A stretch of 64,000 nt of DNA from Novakomyces olei (Eukaryota > Ascomycota > Novakomycetes > Novakomycetales > Novakomycetaceae): assembly GCA_016906335.1 (NCBI GenBank), contig JADEYG010000007.1:1752001-1816000 (forward strand), read 5' to 3'. Under the pieces are notes generated by a model, which saw nothing but the letters and a program-made list of their open reading frames with translations, did no database searches and was not told the DNA's origin. How positions within the stretch are numbered: position 1 is the stretch's first letter; each line of letters starts with the position of its first letter. Position numbers and translations under genes: made by a program. Below are positions 36,720-47,166 of this stretch, in pieces.

Positions 36720-37400
36720 ATAAGATAAGAGACCCCTCCGGGCAGCAGCAACATGCCTTTTGTCGCCGCTGCCCTCCCTGTGTAAAAGTAGAATGCAACG
36801 ACAAAACAAACAAATGAACCAAAAATATAAGAAAAATTAAAGCAAATGAAATTAAAACAAAATCATTGAAACTGCACATCCACAGGTAAAATAATGCAGG
36901 CTCAAGAAGGCCTTGATGATAAAGCAAGGCGCCAAAAAAGAATAAGAAAATCCAAACAAAATGCCCATAATGCCGCCAAAAACCGCACAGACGACATCAA
37001 ATAACACAAGTTTTCGGTACATTGCATATATAAAGATATATTTTGTTTTTTGGTTAGCATCTGTTACACAAATTTATGAGTTTTTAGGAAATCCACTACG
37101 TGAATCAAGAACGACAAAATAGAAACGGTAAAAATACAAAGCATACAAAATTAATGTCAAAAAGAAACCTAACGTACTTGACTTCCATCCGTGGTAGAAA
37201 GTAAATGCACGACACAATAAGTGCAAGCCAGTAACATTTGAACAAAGAAATAGCCTAGACGGAGGCAATCAAGCAAGCAAGCAAAGAAACAAACAAAGAG
37301 ACAAACAAAACTTACCAGTTTTTGTGAGTACAAAATTTATGATAATAGCTCTACCGCCGAAGACACACATTATCTCAATGATGTCAAAGAAAAAAATCCG
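36681..37400 (+). repeat. Copy C of the 715-bp repeat
   Basis: The first about 540 bp are almost identical to copy B. Its distal end (37260-37400) is diverged and runs into AAGC/AAAC tracts and the CAAA microsatellite. Confidence 0.85.
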
Positions 37401-37420
37401 CTTGACAACACAAGATACCA

Positions 37421-37770
37421 CTCCAACAAACAAACAAACAAACAAACAAACAAACAAACAAACAAACAAACAAACAAACAAACAAACAAACAAACAAACA
37501 AACAAACAAACAAACAAACAAACAAACATCCAACCAACCCAACATCCAACCAACCCAACATCCAACCAACCCAACATCCAACCAACCCAACATCCAACCA
37601 ACCCAACATCCAACCAACCCAACATCCAACCAACCCAACATCCAACCAACCCAACATCCAACCAACCCAACATCCAACCAAACATCCAACCAAACATCCA
37701 ACCAAACATCCAACCAAACATCCAACCAAACATCCAACCAAACATCCAACCAAACATCCAATCCAAACAT
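37421..37770. repeat. Composite microsatellite: (CAAA)n, then 16-bp and 12-bp CATCCAACCA arrays
   Basis: Three abutting arrays: about 26 CAAA units (37421-37525), about 9 copies of a 16-bp unit AACATCCAACCAACCC, and about 7-8 copies of a 12-bp unit AAACATCCAACC. The CATCCAACCAA core also occurs in each unit of the following 300-bp repeat (AAGCATCCAACCAAA), suggesting the array seeded from it. Confidence 0.93.
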
Positions 37771-37929
37771 TTGGTCAAGTCTTTTGAGTTTTTTTTTTTG
37801 TTTTTTTTTTGTTTTTTTTTTGTTTTTTTATTCAAATTCAAATTCAAAATTCAAAATTTAAAATTAAAATTAAATTGTTTTGCTTTTGTTTTTTTCTTTC
37901 TTTTGTTCTTCTGTTGTTTTATGTGATGA

Positions 37930-39289
37930 ATGGAAGAAGGTTCACTGTTCCGTTAGAAAAATTCGTAAAATAAAAAAACAACTCCAAAAGACTTACGCAG
38001 GATGCTTAGGCGGCTCAAATTTTTTAATCAAGCATCCAACCAAAAAATTAATCCAGTTCTTCAGTTGAAAGTTTTTTGTTTTTTAACTATATAAATTCTT
38101 CATTCGTTCATTCTTTCATTCATTCATTCTTTCTTTCTTGTTCATTCTTTCTTTTCTCATTCTTCTTTTTTTGTGAAAAATGCCTTCGGCATAATCAAAT
38201 AGTGCTGGATAAACCGCACGCGCTTGAAATAGATTTAAGTAGGCGGATATGCTCTAACCTGAGCAGCTCAAATCTTTTAATCAAGCATCCAACCAAACAA
38301 TTAATCCATTGGTCGAAATTTGTTGATTTTTTAACTTTAAGTTGAGTTCAAATTCTTCTTTCATTCATTTTTCTTTCTTGTTCTTTCATTTTTCTTGTTC
38401 ATTCTTTCTTTTTTCTTTCTTGTTCATTCTTTCTTTTTTCTCTTTCTTCTTTTTTTGTGATAAATGCCTTCGGCATAATCAAATAGTGCTGGATAAACCG
38501 CACGCACTTGAAATAGATTTGAGTAGGCGGATATGCTCTAACCTGAGCAGCTCAAATCTTTTAATCAAGCATCCAACCAAACAATTAATCCAATTCTTTG
38601 GTCGAAATTTGTTGATTTTTTAACTTTAAGTTGAGTTCAAATTCTTCTTTCATTCATTCATTCTTTCTTTCATTTTTCTTTCTTGTTCTTTCATTTTTCT
38701 TTCTTGTTCATTCTTTCTTTTTTCTTTCTTGTTCATTCTTTCTTTTTTCTCTTTCTTCTTTTTTTGTGATAAATGCCTTCGGCATAATCAAATAGTGCTG
38801 GATAAACCGCACGCACTTGAAATAGATTTGAGTAGGCGGATATGCTCTAACCTGAGCAGCTCAAATCTTTTAATCAAGCATCCAACCAAACAATTAATCC
38901 AATTCTTTGGTCGAAATTTGTTGATTTTTTAACTTTAAGTTGAGTTCAAATTCTTCTTTCATTCATTCATTCTTTCTTTCATTTTTCTTTCTTGTTCTTT
39001 CATTTTTCTTTCTTGTTCATTCTTTCTTTTTTCTTTCTTGTTCATTCTTTCTTTTTTCTCTTTCTTCTTTTTTTGTGATAAATGCCTTCGGCATAATCAA
39101 AGTGCTGGATAAACCGCACGCGCTTGAAATAGATTTGAGTAGGCGGATATGCTCTAACCTGAGCAGCTCAAATCTTTTAATCAAGCATCCAACCAAACAA
39201 TTAATCCAATTCTTTGGTCGAAATTTGTTGATTTTTTAACTTTTAGTTGAGTCCAAATTCTTCGTTCATTCATTCATTCATTCATTCAT

Positions 39290-39369
<80 letters not shown>

Positions 39370-39530
39370 TCATTTTTCTTTCTTGTTCTTTCATTTTTCT
39401 TTCTTGTTCATTCTTTCTTTTTCCTCATTCTTCTTTTTTTGTGATAAATGCCTTCGGCATAATCAAAGTGCTGGATAAACCGCACGCGCTTGAAATAGAT
39501 TTGAGTAGACGGATATGCTCTAGTCTTCCG
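37930..39530. repeat. Tandem array of roughly 300-bp units with pyrimidine tracts
   Basis: Five copies are anchored on TGCCTTCGGCATAATCAAA at 38181, 38465, 38774, 39083 and 39449 (spacings of 284, 309, 309 and 366), preceded by a partial older copy from about 37965. Each contains GAGCAGCTCAAATCTTTTAA, a CATCCAACCAAA motif and a CTTT/CATT tract of variable length; the longest pure CTTT run is at 39292-39370. The partial copy carries a GACTTACGCAGGATGCTTAGGCGG block resembling the exon end/splice donor of the coiled-coil gene at 43385, hinting at a common origin. Confidence 0.88.
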
Positions 39531-39539
39531 TAATTTAAA

Positions 39540-39705
39540 TTATTTTTAAGCCAGGTCTCCTCGCCTTTTTTGCGCGTCATCTCCATCTCGGTATCCGGCG
39601 CCAGGGCCAGGTTTCAAAGTATTGCCGCACTGAAAGTGACCGCGAGTATTAGTATTGGTCGAACTCATCGCCCCGGCCAAATCCAAAATTGAAGCCGCGT
39701 ATTAT
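39540..39705 (-). pseudogene. Decayed fragment of a paralogue of the coiled-coil gene
   Basis: On the minus strand it encodes GFNFGFGRGDEFDQY and then, after frame loss, a segment matching GPGAGY and AQKRRG. The intact neighbour at 43540-43705 has FTFDFGPGDEFDQYSYRP and then GPGAGYSDKDGAQKRRGGLA in the same order. The internal stop and the shifted frame show it is not functional. No start or flanking exons were found. Confidence 0.78.
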
Positions 39706-39839
39706 TTAAATGAAAAATAATTCCAAATAATTCCAAAATAATTCAAATAATTCAAATAATTCAAATGACCAAAGTAACCAAAATAATTCAAATAATTGAA
39801 GAAGTTGGAAGTGCACATTTACAAAAAATTTAATAATGT

Positions 39840-40070
39840 AAATTCACGAAAAAGAAAACCACACAACCCCCCCTAAGATAGAAAAATGAATAATGAGACT
39901 GCCCAAACTGAACAAACGAAAATTAATTCGACAACTGATATATTTGATTGACTTCATTTCAATCCCTAGTTGATGTTGAACGCGAGAGACAATAGAGACA
40001 AGTCAGTAATCATTGAACCAAGAAAGAAGTGCACACAGGAAAGCAAGCAAACAATCAAGCATCCAAACAA
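39840..40070 (+). repeat. Diverged fragment related to the 715-bp repeat
   Basis: It shares the order found at the 3' end of copies A-C: a TTGACTTCATT block, a CAGTAATCATTGAACCAAGAAA block and an AAGCAAGCAAACAATCAAGCA tract. It is weak and probably old. Confidence 0.45.
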
Positions 40071-40202
40071 TGCATCAATCAATCTATCAATCACTTAATC
40101 AAGCAATCAAATGAGTCTTTTCGTTCAATCTTATTGTTCCTTTAGAATTTTAGGTTAATTCCAAAACTTAGTCCCCTTTTTTTTGGTTTCGTTTTAGACT
40201 TC

Positions 40203-40282
40203 TCATGGGTATTTGTGACGAGTCAAAAGCTTTCTGTAAAATTAGTCAAAATAGCATAAAGGAATAGCTCGAAGTGACGCAC
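40203..40282 (-). other. Candidate terminal intron and short last exon of the coiled-coil gene
   Basis: After the final repeat block the minus strand reads CCGCCTAAACATCATAC, then a 49-bp intron-like stretch (40282-40234; donor GTGCGT, branch GACTAAT, acceptor TTTTACAG), then AAGCTTTTGACTCGT reading ten codons to a TGA at 40203. The exon end is homologous to the exon 2 end at 43386, so this may be the ancestral 3' end from before the array grew. Confidence 0.45.
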
Positions 40283-43200
40283 GTATGATGTTTAGGCGGA
40301 GGCAAACGCACATAGTCGAGGAATATATAGTCGACTTTCGACTTGAATATTTTGCGTGTAATAAAATGCCTCCGCTGGATGTAAGCTTGAATAGGCTCAT
40401 GTCTTTGGCCTTCATGCGGAGGCAAACGCACATAGTCGAGGAATATATAGTCGACTTTCGACTTGAATATTTTGCGTGTAATAAAATGCCTCCGCTGGAT
40501 GTAAGCTTGAATAGGCTCATGTCTTTGGCCTTCATGCGGAGGCAAACGCACATAGTCGAGGAATATATAGTCGACTTTCGACTTGAATATTTTGCGTGTA
40601 ATAAAATGCCTCCGCTGGATGTAAGCTTGAATAGGCTCATGTCTTTGGCCTTCATGCGGAGACAAACGCTCATAGTCGAGGACTGTAAAGTTAGCAAAAA
40701 CATCATAAAATAACGCATAGAGACTTACATCGGGCGCTTAGGCGGAGGCAAACGCTCATAGTCGAGGAATATATATTCGACTTTCGACTTGAATATTTTG
40801 CGTGTAATAAAATGCCTCCGCTGGATGTAAGATTGAATAGGCTCATGTCTTTGGCCTTCATGCGGAGACAAACGCTCATAGTCGAGGAATATATAGTCGA
40901 CTTTCGACTTGAATATTTTGCGTGTAATAAAATGCCTCCGCTGGATGTAAGCTTGATTAGGCTCTTGTCTTTGGCCTTCATGCGGAGGCAAACGCACATA
41001 GTCGAGGAATATATAGTCGACTTTCGACTTGAATATTTTGCGTGTAATAAAATGCCTCCGCTGGATGTAAGCTTGAATAGGCTCATGTCTTTGGCCTTCA
41101 TGCGGAGGCAAACGCTCATAGTCGAGGAATATATAGTCGACTTTCGACTTGAATATTTTGCGTGTAATAAAATGCCTCCGCTGGATGTAAGCTTGAATAG
41201 GCTCATGTCTTTGGCCTTCATGCGGAGACAAACGCTCATAGTCGAGGAATGTAAAGTTAGCAAAAACATCATAAAATAACGCATAGAGACTTACATCGGG
41301 CGCTTAGGCGGAGGCAAACGCTCATAGTCGAGGAATATATATTCGACTTTCGACTTGAATATTTTGCGTGTAATAAAATGCCTCCGCTGGATGTAAGCTT
41401 GAATAGGCTCATGTCTTTGGCCTTCATGCGGAGGCAAACGCTCATAGTCGAGGAATATATAGTCGACTTTCGACTTGAATATTTTGCGTGTAATAAAATG
41501 CCTCCGCTGGATGTAAGCTTGATTAGGCTCTTGTCTTTGGCCTTCATGCGGAGGCAAACGCACATAGTCGAGGAATATATAGTCGACTTTCGACTTGAAT
41601 ATTTTGCGTGTAATAAAATGCCTCCGCGGATGTAAGCTTGAATAGGCTCATGTCTTTGGCCTTCATGCGGAGGCAAACGCTCATAGTCGAGGAATATATA
41701 GTCGACTTTCGACTTGAATATTTTGCGTGTAATAAAATGCCTCCGCTGGATGTAAGCTTGAATAGGCTCATGTCTTTGGCCTTCATGCGGAGACAAACGC
41801 TCATAGTCGAGGACTGTAAAGTTAGCAAAAACATCATAAAATAACGCATAGAGACTTACATCGGGCGCTTAGGCGGAGGCAAACGCTCATAGTCGAGGAA
41901 TATATATTCGACTTTCGACTTGAATATTTTGCGTGTAATAAAATGCCTCCGCTGGATGTAAGATTGAATAGGCTCATGTCTTTGGCCTTCATGCGGAGAC
42001 AAACGCTCATAGTCGAGGAATATATAGTCGACTTTCGACTTGAATATTTTGCGTGTAATAAAATGCCTCCGCTGGATGTAAGCTTGATTAGGCTCTTGTC
42101 TTTGGCCTTCATGCGGAGGCAAACGCACATAGTCGAGGAATATATAGTCGACTTTCGACTTGAATATTTTGCGTGTAATAAAATGCCTCCGCTGGATGTA
42201 AGCTTGAATAGGCTCATGTCTTTGGCCTTCATGCGGAGGCAAACGCTCATAGTCGAGGAATATATAGTCGACTTTCGACTTGAATATTTTGCGTGTAATA
42301 AAATGCCTCCGCTGGATGTAAGCTTGAATAGGCTCATGTCTTTGGCCTTCATGCGGAGGCAAACGCTCATAGTCGAGGAATATATAGTCGACTTTCGACT
42401 TGAATATTTTGCGTGTAATAAAATGCCTCCGCTGGATGTAAGCTTGATTAGGCTCTTGTCTTTGGCCTTCATGCGGAGGCAAACGCACATAGTCGAGGAA
42501 TATATAGTCGACTTTCGACTTGAATATTTTGCGTGTAATAAAATGCCTCCGCTGGATGTAAGCTTGAATAGGCTCATGTCTTTGGCCTTCATGCGGAGGC
42601 AAACGCTCATAGTCGAGGAATATATAGTCGACTTTCGACTTGAATATTTTGCGTGTAATAAAATGCCTCCGCTGGATGTAAGCTTGAATAGGCTCATGTC
42701 TTTGGCCTTCATGCGGAGGCAAACGCTCATAGTCGAGGAATATATAGTCGACTTTCGACTTGAATATTTTGCGTGTAATAAAATGCCTCCGCTGGATGTA
42801 AGCTTGAATAGGCTCATGTCTTTGGCCTTCATGCGGAGGCAAACGCTCATAGTCGAGGAATATATAGTCGACTTTCGACTTGAATATTTTGCGTGTAATA
42901 AAATGCCTCCGCTGGATGTAAGCTTGATTAGGCTCTTGTCTTTGGCCTTCATGCGGAGGCAAACGCACATAGTCGAGGAATATATAGTCGACTTTCGACT
43001 TGAATATTTTGCGTGTAATAAAATGCCTCCGCTGGATGTAAGCTTGAATAGGCTCATGTCTTTGGCCTTCATGCGGAGGCAAACGCTCATAGTCGAGGAA
43101 TATATAGTCGACTTTCGACTTGAATATTTTGCGTGTAATAAAATGCCTCCGCTGGATGTAAGCTTGATTAGGCTCTTGTCTTTGGCCTTCATGCGGAGGC

Positions 43201-43339
43201 AAACGCTCATAGTCGAGGAATATATAGTCGACTTTCGACTTGAATATTTTGCGTGTAATAAAATGCCTCCGCTGGATGTAAGCTTGATTAGGCTCTTGTC
43301 TTTGGCCTTCATGCGGAGGCAAACGCTCATAGTCGAGGA
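40283..43339 (-). repeat. 120-bp satellite derived from the end of the coiled-coil gene, in four blocks
   Basis: Near-identical 120-bp (40-codon) units form blocks at 40283-40682 (3.3 units), 40729-41248 (4.3), 41295-41813 (4.3, with a one-base deletion) and 41860-43339 (12.3), separated by 46-bp spacers. On the minus strand one frame reads YIQRRHFITRKIFKSK, VDYIFLDYERLPP per unit, clearly related to the gene's own C-terminus YYQRLRFVTRKLIKSE, AEYMFLDLNCLPP. Each block ends in the gene's PPPKRPM sequence (PPPKHH in the last). Unit variants recur in the same order in different blocks, which indicates higher-order duplication. The unit lacks stops in three frames over both strands, so 400-500-codon open frames appear that are unlikely to be genes. 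Confidence 0.95.
41814..41859 (-). other. Intron-like 46-bp spacer between satellite blocks
   Basis: Donor GTAAGT, branch TGCTAAC and acceptor TTTACAG, identical to the spacers at 43340-43385 and 40683-40728. The copy at 41249-41294 has CAT in place of the CAG acceptor, so that one should not splice. Confidence 0.7.
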
Positions 43340-44968
43340 CTGTAAAGTTAGCAAAAACATCATAAAATAACGCATAGAGACTTACATCGGGCGCTTAGGC
43401 GGAGGCAAACAATTTAAGTCCAGGAACATGTACTCTGCCTCCGACTTGATTAGTTTGCGTGTAACAAATCGCAGGCGCTGGTAATACACTTTTTTGGGCT
43501 TATTGTCTTTGGCCTTTTGCAAATCAAATTTGTACGACGCCAGGCCTCCTCGCCTTTTTTGCGCACCGTCTTTATCGCTATATCCGGCGCCGGGGCCACG
43601 CTCCAAAGTATCGGCCCACTGAATCCGTCCCGGCCGTTTCTGGGGACGGTATGAGTACTGGTCAAACTCATCGCCGGGGCCAAAGTCAAAGGTAAAACCG
43701 CAGTTTTCTTTCAAGCTCAGCGCGTATAGTCGGAGCTCTTTTGAGCGAGCGCAAAGTTGTGACCACGTGTTGAGTCGTTGTCCTTCAATTACCGCGGCAT
43801 AACGGAGGCGGTAAACGTTCACCATTTTTGAGTTTTGCACGGTATTGTCTCGTGTTATTTGAAACAGCGCGAAGACGTTCCCGTTCAAGGCTGATATGTT
43901 AGAATTGTAAAGCTACAAAAACAAAAAGAAAATAACAAACACACGAAAATTCAAAAAAAACTCACCAATCTGCTCGGCTTCCTTGACCTGCTCGTAAAAC
44001 TCGGGCCCAGAAGACAGCTCGGTATGGAAAAAAGGAAACGGAATCGGCCTGTCAAAATAGACTGGCTCCCGGTCCGTATGTAGAGAGTAATATTGAATGA
44101 TCAGCTTGTTGGTAGCAGGAATAGACGCTGCACACGGCCTTTGAAGCATCTGGCCGTTAAAAATCTGAAACGCTTGCTCGCGTGAAGCATTCAATTTTGC
44201 CTCCTCGGCGATTTTCTGAGCTCGCTTCGCCTCCTCATCCTCGAGAGCCTGCCTCTGAGCTTGCTTTTGGGCGTGCATTTCAGCATCAGCCTTGCGAGCT
44301 AAAAATCGGGTCAAAGCGGCGTTTCTTTGCTCCCAGAGAGAGGCCATCCTGGCTTTTGCAGCCTCAGCCTCCCTAGCCTTTGCCTCCTCAATCCTGGCCG
44401 CCTTTGCCGCCTCAATCCTGGTCGCCTCAACCCTGGCCGCCTCAATCCTGGCCGCCTTTGCCTCCTCAATCCTGGCCGCCTTTGCCGCCTCAATCTTGGC
44501 CGCCTCAATCCTGGCCGCCTCAATCCTGGCCGCCTCAATCCTGGCCGCCTTTGCCGCCTCAATCCTGGCCGCCTTTGCCGCCTCAATCCTGGCCGCCTCA
44601 ATCCTGGCCGCCTCAATCCTGACCGCCTCAGTCTCCCTGGCCTTTGCGACACCCATGGCTTTTGCCACCTCTACGGCCTTTGCAATTTCGATCCTTGCCT
44701 TTGCAGCCTTAGCCTCCTTGGCCCTTGCAACCTCAGCCTCCCTGGCCCTTGCAGCCTCGGCGTTCAATAGGCTAAGTTCAGCCTGAAACTCGGCAATCGA
44801 CTTCTGCTCGGCTATACGATCGAATTCCTGGACTGCCTTGCACACCCGCAAGGCAGCCGTAGCGAGAGACTTGGCAACGTCGATGATATACTTACCTTTC
44901 TGCTGAATTAAAATTAGTATAAAAAACAAGGGAACAAAAGCCATCAATAGGCAGCCGTAGCAGAACAT
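43340..44968 (-). CDS. Unrecognised membrane-anchored coiled-coil protein with amplified C-terminal motif
   Basis: Exon 1 44968-43966 and exon 2 from 43890, joined by an intron with donor GTGAGT and acceptor ATATCAG. Reading ends at a TAA at 43382 (about 503 residues); if the 46-bp intron at 43340-43385 is removed, it ends four codons later instead. The N-terminus has a hydrophobic anchor (LLMAFVPLFFILILI, about 7-21). Residues about 70-230 are an Ala/Glu/Arg coiled coil with many RIEAA and RIEAAKAA repeats. A folded-looking region follows (SSGPEFYEQVKEAEQIALNG, then FTFDFGPGDEFDQYSYRP), ending in the 40-residue motif that was amplified downstream. A TATA box (TATAAAA) lies about 105 bp upstream of the ATG. 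I recognise no family. Two separate repeat expansions and a decayed paralogue indicate fast evolution. Confidence 0.72.
44386..44635 (-). repeat. In-frame 15-bp/24-bp minisatellite encoding RIEAA / RIEAAKAA
   Basis: Units of 15 bp (CTCAATCCTGGCCGC on the plus strand), some extended by CTTTGCCGC to 24 bp, are repeated about 14 times inside exon 1. All lengths are multiples of three, so the coiled coil changes length without frame loss. Confidence 0.92.
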
Positions 44969-45851
44969 CTTGGTTCGAAAAAAGCTTTGTGGACAATCAG
45001 CACAGATCTCTTCGCAAAAGGACTCCAGTGTTTGGTTTCCTGTGGGTGCGCTCTGCGGGGCGACGCGATTTTATAAGTGAATCTTTTGATTACAGCGTAA
45101 ACAAGTAAACATCCTATTTGGTCTACGGTTGCTATCTCAAACCATTCAGGTAACTGATCCTAATTAAACTCGGCCAATTGCAATTTCCACGTCATCGCAA
45201 ATTAGAAACTCTTTGTTTTAGGAAACTGCCTGGCGATCAAAAAGGTTCTTGTCTCGGCTAGCCTCTCCATCTTTGCACATGTTGGAGCAACGGCGTCGAA
45301 TGATTTGGCTTTTTTTTCTTCTTTAGTTATACGCCTTTGTCGCGCTTTTGGCTATTTAAGATATTTGATTGGCCATCACGCGTATTGAGACTTTTTATGG
45401 TTTTTTTTTGTGGTCACGTGATCGCGTAGCCTTAACAATAGATGATCGGCCCTTGATTTCTTTCCCTGCACGTTAATTACTTGGCTACGCGCATCAATTT
45501 GATTTTTATTCACTGCACGAGAAAGCGCTATTCGGATACAGTTTGGGCGAAGTTTGAAATTCTAGATCTTGTGAATAGAGTATACAAATGCGCGATGGAA
45601 ATCTTGCTGCTGCATATTGAAATATATATATATATATATCATTATTATGACTATATCATACGAGATGAATCTGATCGTCAATATAATTTTGGCTATTAAA
45701 GATGAAAGTTTACGTGCAAATTGTGTCGGCAATACACACCAAGAGAAGAGGAATCTACATTGAAAAAACAATGATCAAAATCAAATATCGATCATAACAA
45801 CAAAATTATTTGTATTTTATTTATTACTAATTCAATGGGAAATTTAAATTT
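44969..45851. other. Intergenic region between the coiled-coil gene and RACK1
   Basis: It contains the TATAAAA box of the coiled-coil gene near 45072, a TCACGTGA palindrome near 45414 (a bHLH-type site) and an (AT)n run near 45625. No gene is seen. Confidence 0.65.
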
Positions 45852-47166
45852 TTACGAAACAACCTGCCATACGCGGATGAGATTGTCTGTCCAGCCAGAG
45901 AACAAAGTCTGGCCATCGCTGGACCAGGCGAGCGAGATAGGTTCAGCCTGAGTAGCGTGCTTTCCGAGCTTAAGATCCTCGACAATAAGCTCATCAACCA
46001 GAGATTTGCTCTCAAGATCAAAGATCTTGATTCCAGAGGCAGTAGCAGCGCACAGCCAGTAGCGGTTGGGAGAGAAAACGAGAGAGTGCACAACGTCCTT
46101 GGCGTCGAGGGAGTAAAGGTGACGAGATTCACCCAAATCCCACAGCATAACAGAACCGTCCTTGCCGCAGGTAGCGCAAAGTGAACCATCAGGAGAAATG
46201 GCAACAAAAGAAATGTAGCCAGTATGACCATAAAAGTTGCTCTGCAGCTTGAACTCAAAAGTATCCCAGACCTTTACAGTTAGTATATGTTTTTCACACT
46301 AAGTTAAAAGCTTTATTTTCTTTATTTATGCTCTGTAGCACTGCTGCACTTTTAAGTATTGTAATTGCTTTGCTTTCGCCCATCTGATCCCTTGATCACA
46401 ATTACTGTCACCAACAAAACAGCCGCCAACATAGACTAGCCTGGCAGTTTTTGACATTTTTTTCCCTGACCTTGGAACCATGTATCAGATATTCCTGTGG
46501 ATCTGTTTGTCTCACTGACAAATGTCTCTGAAGTAGCAAATATTGAATGTGCATCATCTCGGCATCAAGCTAAAGCAACCACATATCTAAAGATTGCATA
46601 AATAATACAGTTGTCCAGTACAGGCACAGAGCATTGAGAAATCAACTTACCTTTACAATACGGTCCCAGCCAGAAGAGACAACGACTGGAATCTTGGCCG
46701 AAGGTGACCAACGTACGCAAGAAACCCACTCGGTATGGCCTTCAACGACTTGCAGACATTCACCTACAGTGTTCCAGCGACGGATAGTACGGTCGCGGGA
46801 TCCAGAAATGACTTGACGGTTGTCTTGAGACATGGAAACGGACAACACATCGTTAGTATGTCCAACAAAGCGGGTCCGAGTCTTGCCGGTGCCCAATTCC
46901 CACAATCGCAGAGTCTTGTCCCAAGAAGAAGACAGAGCAAATTGACCATCTTGAGAGAGAGTGCAGTCAGACACGAAATGGTTGTGCCCGGTAAGACGGC
47001 GCCGTGCTACACCAAACGAGGTATCATCCCGAGTAAGGTCCCATACGACCAGAGTCTTGTCACGCGATCCCGATAACAAAATGTTAGGGTTAGCAGCAGA
47101 GGTAGCGAGGGTAGTGACCCAATTGCTGTGGCCTTCCAGCGTTGCGCGCAGTGCAATTGTCTCCAT
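45852..47166 (-). CDS. RACK1 / Asc1 / Cpc2 ribosome-bound WD40 protein
   Basis: Two exons (47166-46651 and 46271-45852) encode 311 residues, the family's normal length, as a seven-bladed WD40 propeller. GHxx[40 protein letters not shown] and [10 protein letters not shown] (across the splice) are plain. The start [20 protein letters not shown] is typical. RACK1 binds the 40S head and links translation with signalling. The single intron (46272-46650, 379 bp) is the longest found in the window and carries a U24-like box C/D snoRNA, as in yeast ASC1. A HomolD box lies about 90 bp upstream of the ATG, as in ribosomal-protein promoters. It is divergent from the Noc1 gene, so two ribosome-related genes share one intergenic region. 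Confidence 0.97.
46480..46562 (-). ncRNA. U24 (snR24-like) box C/D snoRNA in the RACK1 intron
   Basis: On the minus strand: a C box ATGATGC (the last base varies in U24 of other species too), then the guide AATATTTGCTACTT, complementary to the 25S rRNA stretch AAGTAGCAAATATT, then a CAGA D'-like box, a TGAGACA C'-like box, and a D box CTGA at 46488-46485. Length about 80 nt. The guide and the host-gene position both match yeast snR24 in the ASC1 intron. It would direct 2'-O-methylation of the large-subunit rRNA after release from the spliced intron. The ends are approximate. Confidence 0.85.

Noticed and set aside
37269-37926. WMFG/WLDVGLVGC-type and NKQT-type repeat proteins
   Set aside because: Translations of the CAAA, 16-bp and 12-bp arrays; no non-repeat coding sequence is attached.
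37930-39530. Regularly spaced repeats resembling a CRISPR array
   Set aside because: Units are about 300 bp, the intervening sequence is itself repeated, and the genome is eukaryotic.
41834-43375. Long open frames of 475-513 codons on both strands of the 120-bp array
   Set aside because: They arise because the unit is a multiple of three and lacks stops in several frames. Only one minus-strand frame is homologous to the neighbouring gene, and it ends at each spacer.
33711-45100. Search for LTR, LINE, DNA transposon or viral genes within the repeat-rich region
   Set aside because: No reverse transcriptase, integrase, transposase, capsid or terminal repeat structure was seen in any frame.
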